Positions 23,201 to 32,539 of a stretch of 64,000 bases of DNA are shown here, piece after piece. Under the pieces are notes generated by a model. It saw nothing but the letters and a program-made list of their open reading frames with translations. It searched no databases and was not told the origin of the DNA. The stretch lies in contig NW_027417566.1 in NCBI RefSeq assembly GCF_009905375.1, positions 24,494 to 88,493 on the forward strand, in the 5' to 3' direction. The stretch is from Apium graveolens. Its lineage: Eukaryota > Streptophyta > Magnoliopsida > Apiales > Apiaceae. A program made the position numbers and the translations under genes. Position 1 is the first letter of the stretch. Each line of letters begins with the position of its first letter.

Positions 23201-23556
23201 GCTAAGTACACATTTCCTTTTCTAACTCCAGTTAGAACCACTTTGTTGTCTTTCTTACTAGTGACAACACAGGCTTCAGAATTGAAGGAAACTGTATTCC
23301 CTCTATCACATAGTTGACTGATACTCAGTAAGTTGTGCTTGAGACCATCAACTAATGCAACTTCTTCAATGATGACATTCCTTGTTGAAATCAAGCCATA
23401 TCCCATAGTAAACCCTTTGCTGTCATCTCCAAAGGTTATGCTGGGGCCAGCTCTCTCTTTAAACTCTGTGAGCAGGGAGAAATCTCCAGTCATGTGTCTT
23501 GAACAGCCACTGTCCAAGTACCATAGATTTCTTCTATTTTCCTGCACACCACAAAA
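20251..23556 (-). CDS. Sirevirus pol polyprotein
   Basis: Numbered from the GTG codon at 23547, the 1098 residues carry, in order: aspartic protease (DSG at 12-14, in [13 protein letters not shown]); the GAG-pre-integrase zinc module (H142, H147, C176, C179); integrase core with D207, D270 and E306 (a DD35E triad); a variable linker (about 430-600); reverse transcriptase with D700 and YVDD at 785-788; and RNase H with D949, E990 and D1025, ending near [14 protein letters not shown]. All catalytic residues are present and the frame is unbroken. No ATG precedes the protease, and the frame is first open at 23556. It lies +1 to gag and does not overlap gag's stop, so expression needs recoding, splicing or re-initiation. 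Three TCAACGGAT copies sit in the linker (22058, 22082, 22106). Confidence 0.97.
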   Translation of the reverse strand, partial: FCGVQENRRNLWYLDSGCSRHMTGDFSLLTEFKERAGPSITFGDDSKGFTMGYGLISTRNVIIEEVALVDGLKHNLLSISQLCDRGNTVSFNSEACVVTSKKDNKVVLTGVRKGNVYLADFNSTDAESITCLFSKASSVESWLWHKKLSHLNFKTMNELVKKDLVRGIPLVEFSRDGLCDACQKGKQRKASFQKKLETTIDEPLQLLHMDLFGPVNVLSIARKRYCLVIVDDFSKFSWVYFLGSKDEASEIIINHIRQVNNHPDLKVRNIRSDNGTEFKNLTLRLFCEENGIMHEFSAPRTPQQNGVVERKNRSLIEAARTMLEESKLPTYFWAEAVNCACFTQNISLINQAKGMTPYQLFKKRKPTLNFLHVFGCKCFILRNQSDHKGKFDAKADEGIFVGYSAGKSYRVYNLRTNIVMESVHVVFDDKKIDGLTDEEHYERLKFDNIEIYCDDSEEEIDGDDTSKGIQNLLLDNAQNSASVERHCASSVEVLNEASVDHSSSTDNQFTSLIDGTPSSLQRTNNSGGVSTNQNSISHHDNTEITSSRAHLPPQRKWTKNHPFELIIGDASSKVQTRRATQDECLYSSFLSQEEPKKVEEALLDPDWILAMQEELNQFERNQVWKLVPKPKNKSPIDTKWVFRNKMDENGIIIRNKARLVAKGYSQQEGIDFDETYAPVARLEAIRIFLAYAAHANFKVYQMDVKSAFLNGKLEEEVYVSQPPGFEDPNFPDYVYYLLKALYGLKQAPRAWYETLSKFLLENHFTRGTVDKTLFFRNVNGSSILVQIYVDDIIFGSKDNNLCKKFAKLMQSNYEMSLMGELTYFLGLQIKQVSNGIFISQTKYIHDLLKKFDLMECSSAKTPMATATKLELNKTERSMDITSYRGMVGSLLYLTASRPDIMFATCLCARFQADPRESHLIAIKRIFRYLKGTPNLGIWYPRESGFDLIGYSDADYAGCKIDRKSTTGSCQFLGNKLVSWFSKKQNSVSTSTAEAEYIAAGSCCSQMLWMRNQLLDYGLHVDRIPIFCDNTSAIAITENPVQHSRTKHIDIKYHFIREHVMNGTVELHFVPSEQQIADIFTKPLDESTFTRLVSELGMLNYS

Positions 23557-23560
23557 TCAA

Positions 23561-25975
23561 TCAATTTGATTTTGGTACCCAAGTTTCCTTGGGTCCATTC
23601 TTGTTAGCCTTTCTCCTAGACTTCATTCCTCCTGCATCTTTAGACTTAGGTGAGTTTGAGTCAACCTTGGTCTTAGATGTGGTTGGTTGAGGTGTAGGGT
23701 TAGTCACAACATTATCCAGCACATTTATAGTATTATTAGGCATGGATTGTGCATACATGTTATTCCACATTGGCATATTGTATGGCAATTGAGGCATACT
23801 GAATGCAGCAAGATAAGAATTGTTAAAATATGGCATGTTTGCAAAATGTGCATAAGGATTTTGTTGAGACATAACAGGCAGAGCATGTAGAGGTGATACA
23901 GACATGTTAGGCATGGAAGAGGGTACAGTTATGGGAGTTTTCTTAATAGATTTACAGTTAGCAGATAGATGATTAACACTACTACAATGCACACAGCTTT
24001 TTCTAGGAGCATACTTGTCAGGTGTGTAATTGTTATGTTTGTTAACTCCTACCTTCCCATTTCTGTTGGATTTCCTTTTGGATTCCTTTTTATCCTCAAC
24101 CATCTTGAGCCTATTGTTTAACTGTTCTAAGGTCATGTGCCCTACATTCACCTTTCTGACATCTTTGGATGTGCTTGCTCCTTCTTTGACAAAGTTCTTT
24201 GAAGTTGAACCAAACTTTTTGTTGAGTTTCTTTAGATTTTCTCTTTTAGAAACATCTGCCTGTTTTAATTGAGGAACCTTCAACGGATGTTCCTTTTCTT
24301 CCTTCAACGGATAACTTTCATCATCCGTTGATTCCACATCCGTTGACAGTCCATCAATTAATTCCAGTTTCTTTTTATTTTTATCCCAGGCAGTTTCACA
24401 GAATGATTCAATTCCTTGGACTTTGGCAATTTGAGCACTTACATCCCTAGATGTTTTCCAGGCTTTAATCACCTCTTGCTCTTTCTCTAATTGATTGGAA
24501 AGTATTTCTACTTTCTTAATAGATTCAGCTAGTTCATTTTCAACAGATACACAATGCAGCTTAGTCTTTTCTAGGTCAATTAACTTATCTTCTAACACAG
24601 CATTTCTATTACTTAAAAACAGATTGTTCTCTTTAATCCTACTATTTTCTTTAGCAAGAGATTTAAGAGATACACGCAAATGATACAGTTCAGTAGACAT
24701 GTCATTAAAAGCATCATTGCACTCTTCTTTAGTAAGCTGTGTTATATCAGTAGTAATTACCTGGTTGCTTGATGAACTAACTTCATTCTCCTCAGAATCA
24801 GCCATGAGAGCCAAGTTAACATATTCCATGTCTTCATCCTCTTCTTCTCCATCAGCTGCCCAGTCTCTTTCTTGAGTAATGAAAGCCCTTTCCTTCTGTT
24901 TGAGCAGATCAAAATATTTCTTTTTGTAATCTACTTGATCAAACTTCTTCTTTTCAGAGGTTGGCTTTCTGCACTCACTTGCAAAGTGTCCACTCATACC
25001 ACAATTAAAACACTTGAACTTGGATTTGTCCACCATGTTCTTATGGGGTTTAGTGGCTCTAGTGTTTTTCCTGAACTTCATCTTTGCAAATCTCCTGGAC
25101 AGAAATGCAAGATGCTCATCAATACCATCAGAGTCATCTTGACTGGAGTTGTCTTCATTTTCAGCAACTTGCCCTTTACCCTTGTCTGATTCTGGATTTC
25201 TTACACCATCTTTGGAGCTTGATGTAGATCTCACAGTTTCTTTTCTGCATTCTTTCTCATTTTCAGCTACCAATGCAACTGAACCTCCTTTCTTTCTCCC
25301 CCTCTCCAATACCTCATCCTGTTCCAACTCTAGTTCATAAGTCTTCAAGATTCCATATAATCTTTCAAGAGTAAAGTCCTTATAATCTTGAGAGTTTCTT
25401 AAGGAAACAGTCATGGGTTTCCATTCCTTTGGTAAGGATCTCAAAAATTTAAGATTTGAATCCTTCACCTGGTACACTCTACCATACAGCTTCAGTCCAT
25501 TCAACAGTTTTTGGAATCTATTGAATGTGTCATTTAAAGATTCATTTTCTTCAAAATGAAAGTGCTCATACTGTTGAATGAGAAGCTGCATTTTGTTCTC
25601 TCTTACTTGTTCTGTACCTTCACACAGCAGCTGAACTGTGTCCCAAACCTCTTTGGCAGTTGAACAATTTATCACATTATCAAACATATCCTTGTCAAGA
25701 CCATTAAACAAAATGTTCATAGCCTTCTTATCCTTGTGGACTTCTTCTGTGTCTTCCATTGTCCATTCTGCTCTAGGTTTTGGAATGGATTGACCAACAG
25801 CAATTGTGGCCGTAGCAACTGTGGCTACTTTGTGGGGAATGTGAGGACCATTCTCAATGCAGTTTACATAACCTTCATCTTGGGAGAGTAGATGAAGGTG
25901 CATTTTCACCTTCCAGTGGTGATAACTGTCTTTGTCAAGAACTGGGATCTTTACTCCAATATCCTTCTTACTCAT
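23561..25975 (-). CDS. Sirevirus gag (capsid/nucleocapsid) polyprotein
   Basis: The 804-residue frame starts MSKKDIGVKIPVLDK and ends at TGA 23563-23561. The N-terminal half has the copia gag pattern (WDTVQLLCEGTEQVRENK near 111-128; FNRFQKLLNGLKLYG near 151-165). A first CCHC zinc knuckle, CFNCGMSGHFASEC, lies at 322-335 and a second, CVHCSSVNHLSANC, at 661-674, with a long heptad-rich segment between (about 420-515). Two knuckles and this length are large for copia gag but in keeping with Sireviruses. Four copies of the 9-mer (24280-24346) encode the repeated PLK and STD residues at about 545-567. The protein should form the virus-like particle and bind the genomic RNA. Confidence 0.95.
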   Translation of the reverse strand: MSKKDIGVKIPVLDKDSYHHWKVKMHLHLLSQDEGYVNCIENGPHIPHKVATVATATIAVGQSIPKPRAEWTMEDTEEVHKDKKAMNILFNGLDKDMFDNVINCSTAKEVWDTVQLLCEGTEQVRENKMQLLIQQYEHFHFEENESLNDTFNRFQKLLNGLKLYGRVYQVKDSNLKFLRSLPKEWKPMTVSLRNSQDYKDFTLERLYGILKTYELELEQDEVLERGRKKGGSVALVAENEKECRKETVRSTSSSKDGVRNPESDKGKGQVAENEDNSSQDDSDGIDEHLAFLSRRFAKMKFRKNTRATKPHKNMVDKSKFKCFNCGMSGHFASECRKPTSEKKKFDQVDYKKKYFDLLKQKERAFITQERDWAADGEEEDEDMEYVNLALMADSEENEVSSSSNQVITTDITQLTKEECNDAFNDMSTELYHLRVSLKSLAKENSRIKENNLFLSNRNAVLEDKLIDLEKTKLHCVSVENELAESIKKVEILSNQLEKEQEVIKAWKTSRDVSAQIAKVQGIESFCETAWDKNKKKLELIDGLSTDVESTDDESYPLKEEKEHPLKVPQLKQADVSKRENLKKLNKKFGSTSKNFVKEGASTSKDVRKVNVGHMTLEQLNNRLKMVEDKKESKRKSNRNGKVGVNKHNNYTPDKYAPRKSCVHCSSVNHLSANCKSIKKTPITVPSSMPNMSVSPLHALPVMSQQNPYAHFANMPYFNNSYLAAFSMPQLPYNMPMWNNMYAQSMPNNTINVLDNVVTNPTPQPTTSKTKVDSNSPKSKDAGGMKSRRKANKNGPKETWVPKSN

Positions 25976-26022
25976 CTTTGTTAGATTCCAAGATCTTTAA
26001 ACTCTTTGTGTGTCAAGAGCCT

Positions 26023-26034
26023 GCTCTGATACCA
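26023..26034 (-). promoter_or_regulatory. Primer binding site (tRNA-iMet)
   Basis: TGGTATCAGAGC on the minus strand is complementary to the 3' end of plant initiator-methionine tRNA, two bases inside the 5' LTR edge. It marks the right-hand LTR as the 5' LTR and fixes element polarity. Confidence 0.95.
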
Positions 26035-26392
26035 ATTGTTATTCCTAGAAGACTAACAATGAGATTTACAGAAGGGGGGTTGAATGTAAATCTCAAAACT
26101 TTTTCAAGTTTTGAGCAGTTTATAAAGTTGTGTGTTCAAGAAGAACAAGTGTGTGAATTGCTTTAAGCTAATACAGACAGATATATATTCAAGCACAAAT
26201 GTAAAGAACACAACAGACCTTAAAAACTTTTCTGGTGGATTTGTTGTTCCACCAGAGATGGTGTATTAGAAAATCTGTGTTCAACAATGTTGATCACAGC
26301 TGCATCCTAGTACAAACTAGATGAATTTTCTCTCAAGATATTTCTTAACAGCTCTGGAAAAATCTCTCTAATTACTAGCTTCTTCTTGGTTC

Positions 26393-26402
26393 ATATATAT
26401 TA
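26393..26402 (-). promoter_or_regulatory. Probable LTR TATA box
   Basis: The minus strand reads GGTAATATATATGAACC here, the best TATA-like sequence in the LTR. It lies about 240 bp downstream of the ATCCGTTGA cluster. The transcription start is not determined. The same sequence exists in the other LTR near 14295-14304. Confidence 0.5.
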
Positions 26403-26638
26403 CCAAGTGTACAAGTGAAAAACAATATAAAATTACAATAGTAAAATAAGTTCTTCACTTGCTTCTTTTCCTGTTCACTCAAGTACTTTGTTGACTATTG
26501 CAACTTTGTACAAAAGAAGAACGGCTGCTTTTTCTGTTGATCCTGAAATTCGGCTACCACATCTCAGTTTTCTCTGTCAACCCACGTGCCTCTGCTTGTA
26601 GGTACAACTACCACTTATCAACGGCTGATTAGCAGAAC

Positions 26639-26811
26639 ATCCGTTGAAGCTTTCATCCGTTGATGACTTCATCCGTTGAAGGATGTTATCCGTTGAAGCT
26701 TTCATCCGTTGATGCTCTCATCCGTTGAAGGATGTTATCCGTTGAAGCTTTAGAGACATCCGTTGAAGCTTAGCTTCTCATCCGTTGAAGGTCTTTTAAG
26801 TCATCCGTTGA
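26639..26811. promoter_or_regulatory. ATCCGTTGA repeat cluster in 5' LTR
   Basis: The ten exact copies match those at 14541-14713, shifted by 12098 bases. In the 5' LTR this is the copy placed to control transcription of the element. Regular 16-17 bp spacing over the first seven copies suggests a protein array or a tandem duplication history. Confidence 0.7.
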
Positions 26812-27100
26812 TACCACTTCATTTATACAAAATTACAAGGCATGAAATATTTACAATTGGCCTTCCTATCTGCATATCATCTAGTAGTCAACATGACTCA
26901 TAGTTTCTCTCAACTTCTAAGAATTACAATTTTAAATACAGAGACTGAAATATGCTACAATACTAGACTTATTTCTAAGTAAAGCTACACCATCAACGGA
27001 TAGCCAAAGTGGTCTTATCCGTTGAGGCTACAGACACTAAATTTCTACTTAAGTGTTTTGTTAAACATATCATCAAACTAATGCACATATATTCCTAACA

Positions 27101-27360
27101 TTTAGTTCTGGGCTCAGCCTTTCAGGTCGACTGTCGGAGTTCAAAAAAATCAGAATTTCCTCATCAAAATGGAGAGGAGAGTATATTGGACCGCAGAGAC
27201 CTTGTTTAAAAGAACCTAATTGACTTGATCCCCAATGCAATTGATAGACATAAGACTATCATATAATGGGATACCTGCTTGCTCACATGTATCTAACAAC
27301 AGAAAATCCCAGCTGTTAATTGACTAAGATTTTCTGATAATCTAAGATTGTTGACCCATA
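27101..27360 (-). pseudogene. CBP60-like relic B, part 2
   Basis: The sequence resumes after the retroelement with the target duplication TTTAG and TTCTGGGCTCAGCCTTTCAG. It aligns with relic A near 2630-2820 and relic C near 28137-28290. Relics of WEQ/ITWDS-type codons are visible on the minus strand, but the frame is broken repeatedly. Confidence 0.6.
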
Positions 27361-27419
27361 TGTTTGAAGAAAGCATTCCATGAGAGAGTTCAGATCATTA
27401 TAACTTATATGTGCTCAAA

Positions 27420-27665
27420 TTTTCCCTCTGATCAAGCTCAGTAACCTACTTGTGTTTAAAGAAACTTATATGTAATCTGCATTTTCTTTATCCCAACTTA
27501 CTTATACAAGTATTGATATCAGGACATGAAATTAAGTTAATTTTCAGCATAACTGGTGTTTATCTTTTTATTTGGGGAGGGAGGGGGAGTAGGGTAACTC
27601 TGCCTATGTCACTGCACTGACACAGCCGGTCCCAAGCCCGGATAAAGGAGGAGGGTGGAGGGTTC
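27420..27665. repeat. Dispersed repeat with CCCGGATAAAGGAG core
   Basis: Related to 1570-1800, 13205-13430 and 57225-57450. It includes a poly-G stretch, CCTATGTCACTG and CCCAAGCCCGGATAAAGGAG. It always lies upstream (+) of FBD or CBP60-like relics, so it travelled with that gene block. I do not know the family. Confidence 0.6.
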
Positions 27666-28045
27666 TTAATTTAATTTAAATGTGTAAATATTGGAAGTGA
27701 TTTATCTGTTGAAGTGTAAGTACACTTACTACACTATACTCTTATATCAATTATTAGTTAAATCTACAAATGAACATGGAGAAAAGCAAGCCTTGTACAA
27801 ACAACTCAAATTCAAAGTTAAAGAGCTACACACTACAGTATATTTATACTAATATACAAAATATATGAAAAAAAGGAATTCTTTTTATGATCTTCAGATC
27901 TGTACTGTTGCTGCATGAAAACCCAACATTCTGCTCCCCTGAACCTGCACGTATCTTCATCAGCTGCAGTACCAATGAGACGGGTATTAATTGTCAACTA
28001 TGAGTTGAGAGTTTCTGCGCCTGTTATAAGATCTTCTGTTTTTTG

Positions 28046-29112
28046 TTAACACGATTCTTTTTCAAGGATCCAACCCTTCTCCTTATCACGAGCCATCTTG
28101 AAACACCAGATAATAAACCATGAACATTTAGGCTTTAATACTGGGCTGATGAGCCTTTCAAGTTGATCACTGAAGGTCATAAAATGCAGAAATTTCTCAT
28201 CATAATCCTGGAGGTTTAGTTCAGAAGAACTTGATTGACATGCTTGCTCCCATGTATCGAACAACGGAGAATCCCAGGTGATATTTTGATTAGAATTTTG
28301 AGATTCCTTAAGTGATCCCTTTAATTGTCCTATAGCATCAGATACAACTCCACACATTTGTTTTGAATCGGGACTGATGTAAACGTGAACCTTGTCGTTG
28401 ATTATGCATGTTTTGCATGGTCTGTTATTTCCTCCCATTTCTTGGGGCCAACTTTAAGTATCTGCACACAAATTTTTATGGTTATAGCAAGCATCACACA
28501 ATTATGTTATCTGTTGTGATCATAATCAGAAGGGGAAGAACAACCAGACATTAATCACAAAAATAATAAACTGTCTTAATGACAATATGCATGATGTCCC
28601 TACTAATAAACTACTTTATTGTTAAATCATAGTCTAAGAGCTCATAGATAAATAAAATTGATATTTCTTTGCCGGGTACTCCTAATTGGAGTACTAAGTA
28701 CAATGATACATGTCCTGTAATATATATTCTGCAATACATGTTTTGTCTAAAGTAAAAGTGATTATGAACTTTTGAGGTACTCACATGTTACTCGATGATC
28801 TTTAAGGTCGAAGGATTCTGTCTTCCCTGGCTCTATTGTAGTTCCTGGAAAACTATTCACAGCTCTTGCTCCAAGGCACAACCTCGAAATTTTCGTCCAG
28901 CCTGAATTCTGCGTGAAAGAAAGATTAACAAAGTTATTGATGCCTTCTTTTAGCTTCAGTGTAGTAGTACCTTGAAGCACAGATGTCTTTCCTTCCATTT
29001 TGCCAACAATCCTATTGTCGAAGTCTTCTGGATTTCCGTTGAATGATTCATGACCAGCACAATCACCCTTAAGAACCAGTATCTCAACCTCTGTTGAATG
29101 CTTCAGGTCCAT
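28046..29112 (-). pseudogene. CBP60-like relic C, best preserved
   Basis: The first block (29112-28792) is an uninterrupted frame of the CBP60 central domain: VEILVLKGDC, FDNRIVGKMEGK, LKLKEGINNFVNLSFTQNS and TESFDLKDHR. It stops at a GTAACA donor right after KDHR, a known exon edge in this family. The second block (28438-28046, 130 residues) matches the CBP60 stretch further on (CKTCIINDKVHVYISP, CGVVSDAIGQL), then ITWDSPLFDTWEQ. The exons between them are gone, with only about 350 bp separating the blocks. CBP60/SARD1 proteins bind calmodulin and regulate salicylic-acid defence genes; this copy lacks the continuous DNA-binding region and is taken as a relic. It could still be transcribed as a short variant. 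Confidence 0.75.
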
Positions 29113-31228
29113 TTTTTACAACCTCCAGTAAGGTTGTCAACTAAAACTAACTGGATAGAGTTACCTCCTTCTCCTTTAATTTTACAGCTGGTGAGGAATG
29201 GGGAACTGACCTTTTGCAAGAACATGAGAGCAGGCGACGTGGATCATAAGCATTCATTTGTCTACAAATGCTGGATGAAAGTGATAAAATATTTAGTATA
29301 AACATGCCTCAGTGGAAGCATGTGTGCGTGAGTCTTTAAATTTCTCAAATTAACCTTTACCTAAAATGTAACTTAAAAAAAGGACACTAGTCCGTACCAT
29401 GGTGTGTAATGAAGGGGATTTACTTTCTCCAATTCATGTATCTTGTTTTTCTGGATACAAACACATCATGAATGGGATTATTAGGCTGCCATAGTGATAT
29501 TCATAAGATGCAAAACAATTTATATGAAATACAAGGGTTTCATAAAGCAATTTAAAGTTGTAGACAGATACTGTATGATTCTCGAATAAACATGTGTTCA
29601 TAAAAGTATTTGACATAGGGTAGAACTTGATAGAATTGCCTGAAAATGGACCACTCAGTTCTAGGAAGATCAGAGGTAGGAAAGAGTAGATAAAGTCAAC
29701 GAAATTTTGAACATTAAAATCCTCAATAGGTAAGGAAAGAGCTAAATTAATTCAACTAAAAGAAATAGTTATTAATATTTAATACCCTAAACATGTGAAG
29801 AATGGAGCTTGAGCTTCATATTTCTTAATACATCAGACGATTTATGTTTTAATATAAACTATGAAGAAAATAAATTAAATATGGAAGAGGACCTTACAAA
29901 AATCATGGTCCTGGGGGCCTCGTAATTTTTTAACATTCAATTTTGCACCTTCTCAAAAAATTTGCAAAAGTTTCAATATCTTAAAAACCTTTCATACTAT
30001 TTCAAAAGTCATAATCTTTATGATAATATCTATAATATCTGCATATATCAATAAATATATTCACAAAGTGTCATTTTTCTCTGTCTACTTTATTTTGTAG
30101 TTTATGTATTCAAAAATATTATAAAAATCGATAATCGAGATAATTTGCAAGTCCTTTATATTTTTAGATATTATTATTTATTTTTAAATATTTTATTTAA
30201 ATTTCACTTCGTTTAACGTGCTACTCCTTTATATTTTTAGATATTATTATTTATTTTTAAATATTTTATTTTTATTTTAAAATGTTCACAATATGTATTT
30301 GTATTGAATTTATAAAATTTAAATATCCTTCCTTTTATATTAACTAGCATAAAAGTCTGTGCGAGACACACGCCTATATATATAAGAAGCGGTTTTCCCG
30401 GTTTAGGTCGGTCAGATCGGTTTGACTTCAATTAAGAGTCATTTCTAAATTTTATACCAGTCAAATTAAAATATAAAATGCTTACAAATAAAGGATTTAA
30501 ACTCCAATCTTTTAACCGAGTTTAAACCCTTCTAGATTTACAAATTAAATTGTACATCAATTATACTTTAAGGGTTAAATTATAATTAAGTTTTCAGAGA
30601 CGTACTAGTAACTATTATAATCTCAAACTATATTGTTTATTGAAATTTCAAAATACCACTAGAAAGTGTATATGGTTAGATCGTCGATCAATATTTTTTT
30701 AAAAAAACTGAATACTAATTTTTTTGAAATAATAAAATATATAAATTTTAACATCTATTCAGTTGGATTATCAAGATTGTTTTAATAAAACTGAAATGAC
30801 AATCGGCGAAAATACGTTATTTTGAAGTCACAATCATATCACTAGTTAACTGTTAAAATCACAAATCAAATAATGTTTATTCTTTATGAAATATTTGAAA
30901 TATCCAAATATGTTGAAATATCCAAATATGTAGACCTTGACATATATATAATTAGATCGTTGAGAATTGTTTTTGGAAAATGAGAAATTATTATTTAGTA
31001 CCATATCAACCACCGAAGAAAAATCCGATGATCTCGACTATATTGGTCAAAAAAATAATTCAATTAATTTAAAATCTCAACACCATCATGTTTTTCTCTT
31101 TTAAAAGAAAAATATGAGATAAATACCATTCAGTCCACATCATTTGTAGAAGAAGTAAATTGTCCGATCCAACAAGTCGTATACAGTTTTAGGTTGTAAA
31201 CAATACATAAAAATCTCTGATGGCTCTC
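29113..31228. other. AT-rich intergenic sequence
   Basis: The first 150 bases continue the 5' side of relic C. After that I see no gene. A direct repeat of about 48 bp (30153-30200 and 30225-30272) is built on TATTTTTAGATATTATTATT. The rest is low-complexity AT-rich sequence. Confidence 0.5.
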
Positions 31229-32534
31229 TGTTAGGAAATGAATAACACACAGAGGGGGTGAATATGTTTTACTGTTTTTGGGCTTTTCTTGAATGTTTAT
31301 GGCTGATCAAAATAAATTAAATCGTGTAGTGAAATGTGTTCATTCAGAAATTAAATTTGCAAAAAATAGAGAACACAGATCTTCAAAAGTCACTTAATTT
31401 TCTATTAAAATTAAGACTGTTTTGCAACAAAATTTCTAGGTTCTTTGTTAATAAAGAGCTTAGCTTCTCCTTGAGAGTGTTACAAGAAATTTGATCTAAA
31501 TTATTACCTCTGACTTAAGGACCAGTGTTAACTTTATAATTCAGTTAACTGCCGGTTTACACAGTGTACAATAAGACATGCTATTAGCTTTTCTAAACTG
31601 TCACTTGTCATTTCTATTTATAGAATAGTAGATCTTTCATTTCTGGCTTAGCATATCTTTAGCATCCTGTGATAATTTTAATCTCCCTCTGTCAGTTAAT
31701 CTTCACCATTGATCTTGCACATTATTCAAACTGCTTTTTGTAGACTTGTCAATCCAGCTGTTTGGATTGTTTGTTGATTGTTAATCTTGAATATTGAACT
31801 GGTTTGTGATTTTGTACTTTGAGAGTTTTACTCGAGATCTCCAATTAGGCACATAGAGATCTTGACATCTCGATAAGTATAATGACTTATCGAGATCTCT
31901 AATGCTCTAGTGAATTTGACTTATAGAGCTCTCTGAGTTCTCGAATAAAACTTTAGCTTGTCGAGATCTCTCAGCATCATGTCTTTACTTTGTCTTGTTG
32001 ACAACTTAGGGTTCTCTAGTGAATTTTGACTTATCGATATCTCTGAGTTCTCTAGTAGACTTAGACTCATCGATAACTCAGAGTTCTCTAATGAATGTAG
32101 ACTTGTCGATAACTCTGAGTTCTCTAGTGAAGAAATGACTTGTCGATATCTCCAACCTTCATGTCTTCTTGACTTGTCGATATCTCACTGAGTTCTCTAG
32201 TAGCTTTCCTGGCTTCTCGATAAGTCATTTGGAGTTCTCGAATGATATAACACTAAATCTGTGACTTGTAGAGATCCTGACTTAGAGTATTTTTATCCAA
32301 ACAGTTTTATTCAACTCCAAGCTTTTTCAAAATTCTTCTGAGGCATGATCTTCTTCCGGATAGAATCCTTAGGCTTGATATTGTTTCAGGAAAAAGACTC
32401 CAGTCTGCTCCTTTGCATTTTTACAGACTTTTAAGTGTTACAAGTACAAATACAAACTAGGATAACAATACAACTTACTTAGGGTTGACAAAATATCTTA
32501 GTCTTGTTAAAGTACAGGCATGTCTTTTACAACA
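31229..32534 (-). mobile_element. Solo Sirevirus LTR, 1306 bp
   Basis: Ends TGTTAGG...ACAACA with perfect 5 bp target duplications CTCTC at 31224-31228 and 32535-32539, so it is a solo LTR left by LTR-LTR recombination. In reverse complement its start (TGTTGTAAAAGACATGCC) matches the LTR at 35908 (TGTTGTGCAAGACATGCC). A G-rich stretch near the TGTTAGG end is typical of this lineage. Its middle (31850-32280) repeats phrases such as GACTTATCGAGATCTCT and GAGTTCTCTAGTG many times. Confidence 0.8.
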
Positions 32535-32539
32535 CTCTC

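Larger units (their letters stand above)
13939..27100 (-). mobile_element. Complete Sirevirus-type Ty1/copia retrotransposon
   Basis: The order on the minus strand is 5' LTR (26037-27100), tRNA-iMet PBS, gag, pol with protease-integrase-RT-RNase H, a motif-rich spacer, a third ORF, PPT and 3' LTR (13939-15002). The two LTRs are both 1064 bp and I found no difference between them by eye, so the insertion is recent. The large gag (804 residues), the ORF beyond pol and the AAATAGGGGGAGAT polypurine tract fit the Sirevirus (SIRE/Maximus) lineage. At 13,162 bp it is long for copia, mainly because of the 4.6 kb third ORF. All three reading frames are open, so it may still be active. Confidence 0.95.
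26037..27100 (-). repeat. 5' LTR of Sirevirus
   Basis: 1064 bp with TGTTA/TAACA ends, matching 13939-15002 throughout by eye. In element sense the order is twin motif copies (26993, 27017), the ten-copy ATCCGTTGA cluster, a TATA box, transcribed region and PBS. Confidence 0.95.

Noticed and set aside
31205..31228. Possible degenerate PBS (reverse complement AGAGCCATCAGAG) beside the LTR at 31229
   Set aside because: Perfect CTCTC target duplications flank both ends of that LTR, so the neighbouring sequence is host DNA and the resemblance is chance.
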